This document shows, one piece after another, positions 22,027-30,576 of a stretch of 64,000 bases of DNA. Under the pieces are notes generated by a model. It saw only the letters and a program-made list of their open reading frames with translations. It was not told the DNA's origin and did no database searches. Position 1 is the first letter of the stretch. Each line of letters opens with the position of its first letter. Position numbers and translations under genes: made by a program. This stretch comes from a virus, in IMG/VR virus record IMGVR_UViG_3300037054_000148, positions 1-64,000 of that record, one strand, 5' to 3'.

Positions 22027-22956
22027 TTACCAGCTACCGCTGGAGCCGCCGCCGTCGAAGCCACCACCACCTGACGAGAAGCTGTCGAAGCTACTGGAAC
22101 TGCTTGAGTCACTGCTGCTCGAACTGCTATGATAGTCATCATCATAGGAGTGGTGTCTCCGGGGAGCCTTTTCCTAATGATGATGGGTTGTTGCGACCAC
22201 CGCAGATGCGGCAACGATAGGAAGAATGATACCATCTTCGGTGGAGCGGGGTTTTTCCGCATAAATGGTATGTTGTTCCCAAAACCCGTCTTCCTGAAGT
22301 CGTCTAGCACGAAGGGCGGCATCGGCTCTGTCATTCTCCTCTTCCTCGCGCTTACTCCTACGATACAGAGCAATCGCAATCACCCCGCCAATCAGAAGCA
22401 AGGCCAGAACAATAGTGAGAGGAATCCAGATATCTGAACCTGTATCCTTAACCGCTCCCTTGACCGGAGGGGCAAACTTCTCGATAGAGGCGTAATGAAT
22501 CATCTGATCGACACCGGCATTGATGCCACCATAGAAGTTGTTAGCCCTGAAGTTTGGTTTTAGCGAGTCATCCAGGATCTCCTTAGCAGTCGTGTCAGGA
22601 ATCACACCCTCCAAACCACGACCCACTTCGATTCGCATCTTGTGGTCGTTCTTGAACACCAGCAGGATAGCTCCGGAGTTGTCCTTCTTCTGCCCCGGCT
22701 TCCATGCCCTTGCGGCCTGGATACCGAAATCCTCAATTGGCATCCCGTTCAGCGTGGGAGCCATGTAGACCAGGATCTGGGCTCCATTCCGGTCTTCCAG
22801 AGCCTTAAGCTTGGCGCAGAGGCCGTCGATCTGAGGCTGGGTGAGGGTGCCGGTCGTGTCGGTCACACGAACCGTGGGAACCGGAGGGATGGGAACCTGA
22901 GCGGAGGCGAAACTCAGGCTCAGAAGGGCGAAGACTGCGAGAATTAGACGCTTCAT
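22027..22956 (-). CDS. TPM-domain membrane protein with in-frame amber codon
   Basis: Signal peptide (MKRLILAVFALLSLSFASA), TPM domain (TDTTGTLTQPQIDGLCAKL, NGAQILVYMAPTLNG, GILLVFKND-type strands, MRIEVGRGLEG) and one transmembrane segment (IWIPLTIVLALLLIGGVIAIAL) near 178-199, then a charged cytoplasmic part. TPM (YgcG/Psb32) proteins help repair or assemble membrane complexes and partner LemA proteins, as here. The frame meets TAG at 22,174-22,176 after 260 codons but continues for 48 more codons into a Ser-rich tail ending GGGSSGSW and TAA at 22,027. The tail is typical of the family, so the amber codon is a recent mutation, a sequencing error or a readthrough site. Confidence 0.8.
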
Positions 22957-23602
22957 GGCGTCACTCCTTTCGGCATACGGGTATTGAAGTCCATGTTCTT
23001 GATCAGCGGGTTGGCTTTCTTTTCGTCCTCGGACTTATACATGTCCCTGGCTTTGAACTTGGGGTTGTTCCCGAAGAAGATACCGGCCCAGAAACTGCCG
23101 ATTCGCTGGTTGTGCTGCTCAACCATATCGTTGTAGTCCCTGATGGAAATACCGATGCGGTTGTTCAGACCTTCCAGATTAGTACGGAGATCCTGGAAAG
23201 ACTTGCTGAAATTGGGGTCCGGAATCTTCTCGGAGACCACCATCAGGCGTCCCAGGAAGTTGCCCAGCGAACCCTGCTGCGACTTGTAAGCAGCCAGAGC
23301 CTGTGGATCCTTCATCAACTCAGGGGTCAGTTTGATCTGTCCCCCCTGATTTGCTCTCATCCTGGCGTATTCGACCACGATGTCCTGCTCAGCCCCGACC
23401 TCAGCCTTGATGGCTTCGACAAGGTTGGGGATCATATCAGCACGACGACGATAGGACTCGTCAATGTTGCCGACCGCCTTGTCCACGGCGATGGAACTGT
23501 TATTCAGTTCGTTGTAGGTGCTGACGTAAGTGGCCCCACTCCCCCTACGAAGAGCCCCAGCCCTACCAGGACTAGCAGGGTGATGACTAAGCCTTTGCCC
23601 AT
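22953..23602 (-). pseudogene. LemA family protein with a frameshift after the membrane segment
   Basis: The ATG at 23602 has GGAGG upstream and codes a membrane anchor (MGKGLVITLLVLVGLGLFVG). The rest of the protein is in the -1 frame, joining at a G-run (plus strand C5 at 23,541-23,545): STYNELNNSSIAVDKAVGNI, then the LemA signature RRRADMIPNLVEAIKA, and a coiled-coil of helices. LemA proteins are single-span with an extracytoplasmic helical bundle. Restored length is about 215 residues. The frameshift may be a homopolymer sequencing error, programmed slippage or decay. It overlaps the TPM start by four bases, so the pair is an operon. Confidence 0.8.
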
Positions 23603-23643
23603 GTATTCCTCCTTATGGAAAGTGGGTATTCGAACTTGAATGG

Positions 23644-23979
23644 TTACTTGATCTCTGTCATGACGGAAGGTGGCAGAGCCTCTCCTTTGATGATAGCATC
23701 ATCCGGATGGTTCTGCAAGAATTTAAACCACTCTTCTTCGGTCATGAACTGAGGTTTGGCATCGACCGCTTCCTTGGTGGACTTGATGGCGTCCTGGATC
23801 GAGGCCATCAATTGTTCCATCCCAGCCGGAGTGGCGGAAAAATGCAGGGTCTCAGAGGGCTGGTTCCCCCGGCCATTCACCACCTCTACTTCCACGTGTA
23901 CCATAGGGAGCAAGGCGTTAATTTTGCTGTTGTAGAGGTATGAAACGTGGGAACTGCAACTTGCGATGATATTATCCAT
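23644..23979 (-). CDS. hypothetical protein (111 aa)
   Basis: Product of 111 residues; a beta-rich first half (VHVEVEVVNGRGNQPSETLHF) and a helical second half. No domain recognised. Confidence 0.6.
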   Translation of the reverse strand: MDNIIASCSSHVSYLYNSKINALLPMVHVEVEVVNGRGNQPSETLHFSATPAGMEQLMASIQDAIKSTKEAVDAKPQFMTEEEWFKFLQNHPDDAIIKGEALPPSVMTEIK

Positions 23980-23991
23980 TGAGTGTCTCCT

Positions 23992-24600
23992 TTAGACTGA
24001 TGGGGGTAGGACTAGTTGAGAAAGCTGATGCAGGCTTACTGGTTTGTAATCCCAGACATCCACACCGACATTTATTTGACGACCTTTTTGCTTCCATGCT
24101 CCATGAACATGCCCATGAATCAGAATGGTCTTGCCATCATTGACGGGCTGAAATTCCTTGTAGCGACCTTCGTAGGCATGATCCACGAAGGAGTCATCCC
24201 GGTAAGGGAGGTGGTGCAGCAGAACTAATGCCGGATCATCCCATACGGGTTGGAACCAGAGAGTGGACTCCAGAATGTTGGTGAAGTAATTCTGATATTC
24301 CAACAGCCAGCCCTCTCGTTTCTCTTGAGACTTGTGGTGGTAGAGGCGGGAGGGGCGGTCGTGGTTGCCCAGGATGAGGGTCTTGTGGCCGTTCATCTGG
24401 GCCACGAGGGGGAGGGTTTCTGATAACTTCCCTAACGCCACATCTCCAAGGAACACCACGGAGTCTTCCGGATGAACGATGGCGTTATGATTGGCAATCA
24501 GGGTCTCGTTCATCTCTTCTACAGATTTGAACGGACGATTCGTCATCTCACAAATTTTGAGATGGCCAAGGTGATGGTCGGCACATAAGTAAATTCCCAT
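23992..24600 (-). CDS. calcineurin-like metallophosphoesterase (phage type)
   Basis: Product of 202 residues. Motifs: CADHHLGH at 5-12, FLGDVA, ILGNHDR, LLHHLPY and IHGHVHG. The DxHxxH N terminus with a conserved first HHLGH is typical of phosphoesterases frequently carried by phages. Like the copy at 21 kb it begins right after a -10 box, with no leader. The substrate is unknown. Confidence 0.88.
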   Translation of the reverse strand: MGIYLCADHHLGHLKICEMTNRPFKSVEEMNETLIANHNAIVHPEDSVVFLGDVALGKLSETLPLVAQMNGHKTLILGNHDRPSRLYHHKSQEKREGWLLEYQNYFTNILESTLWFQPVWDDPALVLLHHLPYRDDSFVDHAYEGRYKEFQPVNDGKTILIHGHVHGAWKQKGRQINVGVDVWDYKPVSLHQLSQLVLPPSV

Positions 24601-24605
24601 ACCTA

Positions 24606-24635
24606 ATGATACCCAGGTTCAGACCTTTTTGAATA
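24606..24635 (-). promoter_or_regulatory. sigma70-like promoter, leftward (weaker)
   Basis: Minus strand -35 TATTCA, 18 bp spacer ending in GGG, -10 TATCAT, ending six bases before the start codon. Confidence 0.5.
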
Positions 24636-25035
24636 GGAAATGTTCGAAAGATTTCAGGTCGAAATTCAGAACCTTCCCATCTGTAGTCTTTACCCCAAAT
24701 TTCTTCTGCTCTGGAATAACATAGACCACCTCACCTTCCCCACCTTTGAAGATTACGTGGTCCCCTTTCTCTAGTCTAAGGAGTGGAGACCGGCGATCCC
24801 CCTTCCAATAGAACGACTGAGCCGCATACTCGCGCTTGAGGTCTTCCTCAAACTGTTTTCTGGACTCAACCACGATGGCCTTAACCGCGCTCATGGGAAG
24901 ATCCGCATCTAGCTTTAAGCTAGTATCACAGACCCACTCTGTATCTCCGTCTTCGGCTACGCAGTCTACGTGCCCTCGTTTGGACTCGACTTCGAACTCA
25001 GTTAAATCGAATGTGTACCTTTTACGAATTTCCAT
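24619..25035 (-). CDS. hypothetical protein (138 aa)
   Basis: Taken from the ATG at 25035, which overlaps the stop of the upstream gene (TAATG); the longer frame to 25107 would bury the start in that gene. N-terminal half with DCVAEDGDTEW, C-terminal half an SH3-like region (KGDHVIFKGGEGEVVYVI). No family recognised. Confidence 0.6.
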   Translation of the reverse strand: MEIRKRYTFDLTEFEVESKRGHVDCVAEDGDTEWVCDTSLKLDADLPMSAVKAIVVESRKQFEEDLKREYAAQSFYWKGDRRSPLLRLEKGDHVIFKGGEGEVVYVIPEQKKFGVKTTDGKVLNFDLKSFEHFLFKKV

Positions 25036-25403
25036 TACCCTTTTCCTTGAAATCTTCCCCACAGTGCTCTCGCCTCTAATAAGGCGTCCGACATTTCTTT
25101 TGGCCATTTACCACCGAGCACATCTCTGAAATAATCTCCAAACCAAGCACTGGAGTGGGCTAACCCAGGCTCCCCTTCTTCGAATCTATGATTCAAAATT
25201 TCTTTTGCATAGTAATAGCTGAACTTAGGATTCAGGGCTATCTCTGGCTCCCCTTCGGGGTATGGGCCTCGAAGCACATATCTTGCGTAAAAATAGGCAG
25301 TTTTCGGACTGCTCAGAGAGTTAGCTTTAATTGAGTCGGTAATTTTAGGGCTCAAAAATTTATGAGCCACCAAATTATATATCACGTGTCTAGTGAGCAT
25401 CAT
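25035..25403 (-). CDS. repeat protein with YA-x-x-(V/I)L-x-x-R-(Y/F)-x-EGEP units
   Basis: Product of 122 residues with at least two full repeats of about 36-37 residues (YARYVLRGPYPEGEPEIA and YAKEILNHRFEEGEPGLA) flanked by partial ones. Helical repeats of this YA..(V/I)..GR(W/F)PE.E type occur in unknown proteins of bacteria and large phages and probably serve binding. No enzyme motif. Confidence 0.65.
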   Translation of the reverse strand: MMLTRHVIYNLVAHKFLSPKITDSIKANSLSSPKTAYFYARYVLRGPYPEGEPEIALNPKFSYYYAKEILNHRFEEGEPGLAHSSAWFGDYFRDVLGGKWPKEMSDALLEARALWGRFQGKG

Positions 25404-25421
25404 ACCCTCTCACTTAGAAAC

Positions 25422-25447
25422 CAAAAGCCCGGAATTTAACCGGGCTT
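25422..25447 (-). terminator. intrinsic terminator
   Basis: Minus strand stem AAGCCCGG/CCGGGCTT with a TTAAATT loop followed by TTGG; ends the unit coming from the HD-domain gene. Confidence 0.7.
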
Positions 25448-25511
25448 GGCACCGTATAGGTGTTCTCACAGGGCTGGAGAACCAACCGTGTACATATAAT
25501 ACTGAGAATTT

Positions 25512-26741
25512 CTATTTCAGGGATAGCTTCCGTTTTGCGAAAACCAGCATCTCAGCAACTTTGTTCCTTAGAATGGGGTTGCCCTTAGTGAGGACTTCAT
25601 ACAGAGCTTGAAGTTCTGGAATGTAAGTTCTGGCAAACCCAGGATTGGTTTCCACAATATCATACCCATTATTGAGCATATCGGCCAGCTTAATGGTCTG
25701 ACCCTCCGGAGAGGCGTTACTATAGTGTTTTCGGTCAATTTCCTTCCGAATTTTACGATTTCCATCCTCTAATTTGGATATTTCTGACAATTCTACGACC
25801 AATTTAGAGACCTTTGGTCCAAAAAGCTCGGTCAACTCCTCCGGTCTGACCCCCTGGTCCTCTATCACATCATGCAAATAGGCGGCACAAATCATCTCTA
25901 TGGAGCCACCAATGGACCTTATGATGTCCGCAACGGCCTCTGGATGGACAAAATAGTCCCCTCCGGTCCATTTTCGCTTCTGAGTCTTGTGTTTTTCCTT
26001 GGCGAATTGAATCGCCTTATCCACTAAGTCTTCCCCAGAGGCTCTGACCCGAAAAGGGCTATCTGAATCTTGGGGATCTTCGGGTTCTTCAGTGAAGATA
26101 TGCACTTTTCCGTCCCCAGAAGGGTTTTTCTTCCACTCACTTTGATTTATGAGAGCGATCATTAGAGGCTCTGGGGGCCTATCGGTGTGCGGACCCTCCG
26201 CAGCGGTTTTCTGAGACCTATTTAAAAGAGCTTGGTGGGCCGACTCGGCACAAAAACTGTTCCAATCTGTCTTTCCGAACCATTTTTTATAGAAAATCTG
26301 CCAGTCTTTGTCAGTTTTAACCTCTGGCATTCGTTCAATCATGAACTCTACGTCTTGTGGATCGTGTGATTGCTCCGCAGATCGTTTGGAATGAATCTTC
26401 AAACATAAAAGGTACATCTTCGACGGGCACTGGATGCTCAGGTTAGAGAATTGGGGGCCTTGCACAGCTTCTCGGGGGAAGTAATACTCACTTGCCTCAT
26501 CGTTAAACCAGTTTATGGGCAATCCCTTTTCCCAAGTAATCTCTTCAACAGCCTTAGTGAGATTTTCGCTCATCCCACAGGCATCAATATCCTTCACGGG
26601 GCGATAGAAATCATCAAACAGAAACATCAGGGCAGCCGCACCTGTGACCATGACCGTTTCTTTTTGATATTTATGCCTCAACACTTCATTGACCGCTTCA
26701 AGAGCGGCGAAAACATGGTCACGGTCCAGCAACTGAGTCAT
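25512..26741 (-). CDS. nucleotidyltransferase fused to a MESH1/SpoT-type HD hydrolase
   Basis: Product of 409 residues. Residues about 10-160 look like a DUF6036/AbiEii-type nucleotidyltransferase (VTGAAALMFLFDD, then PVKDIDA with the catalytic DxD). Residues 228-409 form a (p)ppGpp-hydrolase-like HD domain: FVHP (His266), LHDVIED (His290-Asp291, Glu294-Asp295) and IKLADMLNN (Asp354). Spacing agrees with MESH1. Such enzymes remove alarmones; the fused transferase half is unusual. Possible roles are clearing host (p)ppGpp or an internal toxin-antidote pair; both are inferred. Confidence 0.78.
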   Translation of the reverse strand: MTQLLDRDHVFAALEAVNEVLRHKYQKETVMVTGAAALMFLFDDFYRPVKDIDACGMSENLTKAVEEITWEKGLPINWFNDEASEYYFPREAVQGPQFSNLSIQCPSKMYLLCLKIHSKRSAEQSHDPQDVEFMIERMPEVKTDKDWQIFYKKWFGKTDWNSFCAESAHQALLNRSQKTAAEGPHTDRPPEPLMIALINQSEWKKNPSGDGKVHIFTEEPEDPQDSDSPFRVRASGEDLVDKAIQFAKEKHKTQKRKWTGGDYFVHPEAVADIIRSIGGSIEMICAAYLHDVIEDQGVRPEELTELFGPKVSKLVVELSEISKLEDGNRKIRKEIDRKHYSNASPEGQTIKLADMLNNGYDIVETNPGFARTYIPELQALYEVLTKGNPILRNKVAEMLVFAKRKLSLK

Positions 26742-26748
26742 GGGCTAC

Positions 26749-27237
26749 CTATGAAACGAAAGTTAAATCACAATTTTGGAACACAGCGAACAAAGCTGCG
26801 GGAGTAAGGCCCCGCTCAGGGATACCTGTGACCCCATCATGAATGAGGATGTCTCCAGCATACTCTGAGCATATCATCCCCCCACCCACAGTCTTTAACC
26901 CCAGCCCCGCACGAATCGCGTTGAGGTAACTGTAATCAAGATTAAATTTTGAGAAGGCGTAGTTCAATCCGGCTTCGGATAAAGAGGCATGTCTATTCAC
27001 GATCATCTGAGGTGTTCGCTCAATCAGAAGCACTAAGTGGGGGCCTTTAGAGGGTAGCGATTCGGCTAACCACTTTCTTCCACCAAATTCTATAATCATC
27101 CCCACATGATTCCATCTGGAGTGGGTGTCCCACTGAATAATGAGGTCAGTCGGAGTATTCCCATGAAAAAAAGCCAAGTCACCGGTTTGAGCCAGTGCCC
27201 CAGCTTCTACAAATCCTAATGTTTGGGAAACACCCAT
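26749..27237 (-). CDS. permuted papain-like amidase (NlpC/P60, YiiX type)
   Basis: Product of 162 residues. TGDLAFFHG at the start, His44 in SRWNHVGMII and Cys123 in MICSEYAGDIL; the His-before-Cys order is that of circularly permuted NlpC/P60 enzymes such as YiiX. These cut peptide or amide bonds in peptidoglycan or lipids. No signal peptide is visible. It could be lytic or act on host conjugates. Confidence 0.75.
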   Translation of the reverse strand: MGVSQTLGFVEAGALAQTGDLAFFHGNTPTDLIIQWDTHSRWNHVGMIIEFGGRKWLAESLPSKGPHLVLLIERTPQMIVNRHASLSEAGLNYAFSKFNLDYSYLNAIRAGLGLKTVGGGMICSEYAGDILIHDGVTGIPERGLTPAALFAVFQNCDLTFVS

Positions 27238-27268
27238 CGTATACCTCTATGAAGAGGGATGGAAAGTC

Positions 27269-27826
27269 CTACAAGGACATGACTATAAAGGGGGGGCAGA
27301 CAGCGGCAGAAAAAGCTGCGGCAGCCTCTAGGCCCATTATGACCCGCTTACGAGGTGCCATACGTTTTGAAATTTTCATGGATGTTTCCAAGCTTCCGAA
27401 CGCAAAATCTGCCCCACATCCAATCGCGCAATATGGAAGAGCCATCTCTCCCACCTGAAGGTCTGCTTCAATCGTGTAGAGTCTGCCATTGTAGCCAATG
27501 ACCGCTGTGGCATCTCCCCAAGTTTCCTCTGAATCTTCAACTTTTGCAAATCCAGAGGCGATCATGGTTTTTCTTAGTGCATCCATGAAATCTGTGACCA
27601 TGTAAGCATAGTCATCCTTATCCTCTGGTTGGTCGGGAGGAGTGAACTTATACTGGAGAACCTGACCGAAACGAAAAGATCCGGCGTAACCCATAATGAA
27701 TCGGTTGTCGAGTTTGAATACCTTCGTATCCTTACGGATAACTCGTAAGAAGTTAGAATCCGTACCGGCAGAGTCGCCGCCGATCCAAATCTTCCCCTTT
27801 GCATTTAATCCGACCACACAAGTCAT
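27269..27826 (-). CDS. proteasome/HslV-like Ntn hydrolase
   Basis: Product of 185 residues starting MTCVVGL, so removal of Met would expose Thr as nucleophile. Proteasome-beta-like blocks follow: IWIGGDSAGT, FKLDNRFIMGYAGSFRFGQVL, VIGYNGRLYTIEAD, AIGCGADFAFGSLE and a final helix-strand with PPFIVMSL. HslV-type enzymes form rings with an ATPase; none is visible nearby. Phage homologues are of unknown role; a prohead or host-protein protease is possible. Confidence 0.8.
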   Translation of the reverse strand: MTCVVGLNAKGKIWIGGDSAGTDSNFLRVIRKDTKVFKLDNRFIMGYAGSFRFGQVLQYKFTPPDQPEDKDDYAYMVTDFMDALRKTMIASGFAKVEDSEETWGDATAVIGYNGRLYTIEADLQVGEMALPYCAIGCGADFAFGSLETSMKISKRMAPRKRVIMGLEAAAAFSAAVCPPFIVMSL

Positions 27827-27841
27827 TCACCCCTCCGCCGC

Positions 27842-28975
27842 CTACCTGTAATAATACTTGCCACCAACGCAAGTCATAAAGTCGGTGAAAAGGATGTGCT
27901 CTGGGACAACTTGCCTCTTCAAAGTGTCAACGTGGACAATGAGGAAACTGTTATGCCATTTTTCCATTGTGGTCGTGTACTCAGCGTTGGTGCGACACAT
28001 GCAACCAGTGGTGGTCCAAATCAGGGGGCCATTGACATTGGCTGACGTTTTCACATCAGGGCGATGAATGTGACCGGAGGTTCCGGAAAGCCCAAAACCT
28101 TCATTGCCAGTATGATTGCAAACAAAGCAGTTGTAGTAAACGATGTAGTTTTTCTTGGCCTGATCCCTGATTTCTCCAGGTTTCCAGGCTGCCAGATCCC
28201 ACTTAGTCACAAGGTTGATCTGATACTCATCCAGACCAAAGAGAGAGGAAAGGGAGGTGCCGCACAGATCCATGAGGACTTTCATGAACGGAGTTTTGTC
28301 AGCTAAGTGTTTCAACAGCCTCTGCTCATGGTTCCCAAGTGTGAAATCAATCTGAGAATTGGGGCAGGCTTCGCGCAAAGGCTGGAAAATACTTTCACGA
28401 ACAAAGTCAAATCGGCCCTTCAGATCTGCGAGTCGAGGATCCTTATCGAACCGACTAAACTCATACATATCAAAGATGTCCCCATTGAGAACGATGATAT
28501 CTGGTTGAACCCGCTTTGCCGTATCAATAAAGACTGAAAGGACAAATGGGTCTACTTCCTTGTCATGAAAGTCACTGGCGATCAGAAGGGTTTTGGTTCT
28601 CCCCTGATCACTCGGCTTTTCGTATTTACCCACCCATGGGGTGATCTCAGTTTCCTGAAAGTCTCGATAGGTATCAAGGCTGGCGTGTTTCGCAATATGC
28701 TTCTCAAGCTGATGCTGGTTGCGAGATAGCTCTAGCCCTGCCTGCCGACGAAATTCCAAGAAAGTTCCGAAGATACAATCCCAAGTTTTCTCAGAGAAAA
28801 CCCCATGAATCCGATAAAAATTTCGGGAAATAAATTTCTCTGGATTCTCTTCCTGAACTCGACGTAGGTCAGCGACTAGCTGGTCCGAAGTTGCAGTTGG
28901 GTCGTATTTCTTTGCGGATTCGGAGAGAATCGCTTGGGCTCTCTGAGTCTTACGAGGTTCTTTTGTGACTGCCAT
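27842..28975 (-). CDS. calcineurin-like metallophosphoesterase with N-terminal extension
   Basis: Product of 377 residues. The first 125 are helical with a possible HTH (ENPEKFISRNFYRIHGVFSE). The phosphoesterase domain shows ASDFHDKE, LNGDIFDMYE, TLGNHEQR and SGHIHRPD. Could process nucleic acid or signalling phosphates. Third member of the fold in the window. Confidence 0.82.
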   Translation of the reverse strand: MAVTKEPRKTQRAQAILSESAKKYDPTATSDQLVADLRRVQEENPEKFISRNFYRIHGVFSEKTWDCIFGTFLEFRRQAGLELSRNQHQLEKHIAKHASLDTYRDFQETEITPWVGKYEKPSDQGRTKTLLIASDFHDKEVDPFVLSVFIDTAKRVQPDIIVLNGDIFDMYEFSRFDKDPRLADLKGRFDFVRESIFQPLREACPNSQIDFTLGNHEQRLLKHLADKTPFMKVLMDLCGTSLSSLFGLDEYQINLVTKWDLAAWKPGEIRDQAKKNYIVYYNCFVCNHTGNEGFGLSGTSGHIHRPDVKTSANVNGPLIWTTTGCMCRTNAEYTTTMEKWHNSFLIVHVDTLKRQVVPEHILFTDFMTCVGGKYYYR

Positions 28976-29077
28976 TGATTCTCCTAGGAGGATTCAGTAT
29001 AGAGTGGGATAGTTGTTAGAACGCGCCACTATATACTGATACTCAATTTTTCATAACGCCGTGCAATCTTCTTGTAA

Positions 29078-29353
29078 CTACGGCTCTACCAAACCCGCAT
29101 CACCATTGGAGGCGCGGGGTTCAATGAGTATTTGAGCCTGCCCCATTGCTCCCGCAGGGTGGCGCGGATCTACCAAGGAGAGTGGGAATTGCACAATAAG
29201 AAGCATGGGCACCACTGGGTCAAACTTCTTTGCAGCTTCTGCTAAAGTGTTAGTTTTGATCCCAGTGATAACCCATTCTTGCTCTTCTTCAGACAGATCC
29301 TTCCACTGCAATGGTGTTTCTAACACTATCGGGTGGGGGGTGGGGTAGTTCAA
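29078..29353 (-). CDS. hypothetical protein (91 aa)
   Basis: Short product with LSEEEQEWVITGIKTNTLAEAAKKF, an HTH-like helix pair, then a proline/glycine-rich end. It overlaps the upstream gene by four bases. Confidence 0.5.
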   Translation of the reverse strand: MNYPTPHPIVLETPLQWKDLSEEEQEWVITGIKTNTLAEAAKKFDPVVPMLLIVQFPLSLVDPRHPAGAMGQAQILIEPRASNGDAGLVEP

Positions 29354-30576
29354 GAGAGGGCGTCCCTAACAGCACTACTGGTGCGATTAGTCAGGGTCTT
29401 CTCTCGAATTTCCAAAACCGTATAGGAATCCACCATCATATCGGTATCTTCCAGAATCGGTTTGATCAATTCCTGAGTCTTAAGATCATTCATCGTCTCT
29501 GCCTCAACGAACATGAGGAAGAGTTCTAGACGATAAGGGTTCCCCTGAATGGCCAGAACCTGCTGCTCCTCTGGAGATAGCTCTCGTTCGATCTCTTCAT
29601 CTGTTGTGTTGATTGGCTTCAACTCTCCAGCCTTGAGCTTAGCTACAATCTCCTTGCTGGATTTTGAGTTAGCCTTACATTGATTCAACATGCGTTTGGT
29701 CGTATCCGTAGTGGTTTGACGCACTTGATTCGCGTAATTGATGACCTTCATCGGGACTTCATACAGCTTGTCATAGGGGGTCTGGTAGACTAGCTTAAGG
29801 GTTTCATCAATCTCCTGATCGGTGAATTCGTATTTATCCTTCAGGAAGTCCAAGAGGCCGTGACGCTGAAGCAGTTTAGCGGCTGAGACACGAAGAGAGG
29901 CTCTAAGTGTGAGCGCACGTTCTAGGTAGTCTACCTCTGCCCAAACAACTGGTTCCTCAGAGACATGAAGAAAGTCAACCTGCTCAGCCTGCTCTCCAGA
30001 AGAGAGCTTGATCCAGTCCTGAAGGAAGGGAACCTCACTATAGTCCTCAATCAACCCTAGAAGATCTCCTCGGAACAACAACCAAAGTCTATTGGCTCGT
30101 GTGTTAGGGGCTCCACCCTTATTGTCGAAGTAATTGGGGCACTCCTGCTTGATGTATTTCCACAAAATATCGTCTGACATTCCGTAGAACTCTCTGGGGT
30201 CTAGACCATCTTTCTTGATAGTTTCATGGAAATGCCGACCCTCACCCAGAATCTCCGCATAGGACTCTAACTCTACCATTGAGTGGCTTAGAAGACCGTC
30301 CCCATCCACATATTGTTTACCCAGACGAGCATCTCCCCCAAAGACCGCAGGACGATTCACAACAAATTTACTCTCCAAATTCTCAAATCTGGCGTCATGA
30401 ACCATATTCCAAGTGGGTCCGAGAGACTCGACTAGACCCTTTTCCCCCCACAAAACGCTGGACAGGACTTGGCAATACTCATACTCGGACTCTGTTACCT
30501 CATCTGTATTGATAACGTACACCCGCTTCTCGGTATCTCTGAGACCCAACAAATTCCTGATTTCAATCGAACTCAT
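29350..30576 (-). CDS. hypothetical protein (408 aa)
   Basis: Acidic, largely helical product of 408 residues. No known motif found. Four-base overlaps on both sides place it in a translationally coupled set of five genes (29.1-32.0 kb), so they likely act together. Confidence 0.7.
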   Translation of the reverse strand: MSSIEIRNLLGLRDTEKRVYVINTDEVTESEYEYCQVLSSVLWGEKGLVESLGPTWNMVHDARFENLESKFVVNRPAVFGGDARLGKQYVDGDGLLSHSMVELESYAEILGEGRHFHETIKKDGLDPREFYGMSDDILWKYIKQECPNYFDNKGGAPNTRANRLWLLFRGDLLGLIEDYSEVPFLQDWIKLSSGEQAEQVDFLHVSEEPVVWAEVDYLERALTLRASLRVSAAKLLQRHGLLDFLKDKYEFTDQEIDETLKLVYQTPYDKLYEVPMKVINYANQVRQTTTDTTKRMLNQCKANSKSSKEIVAKLKAGELKPINTTDEEIERELSPEEQQVLAIQGNPYRLELFLMFVEAETMNDLKTQELIKPILEDTDMMVDSYTVLEIREKTLTNRTSSAVRDALS

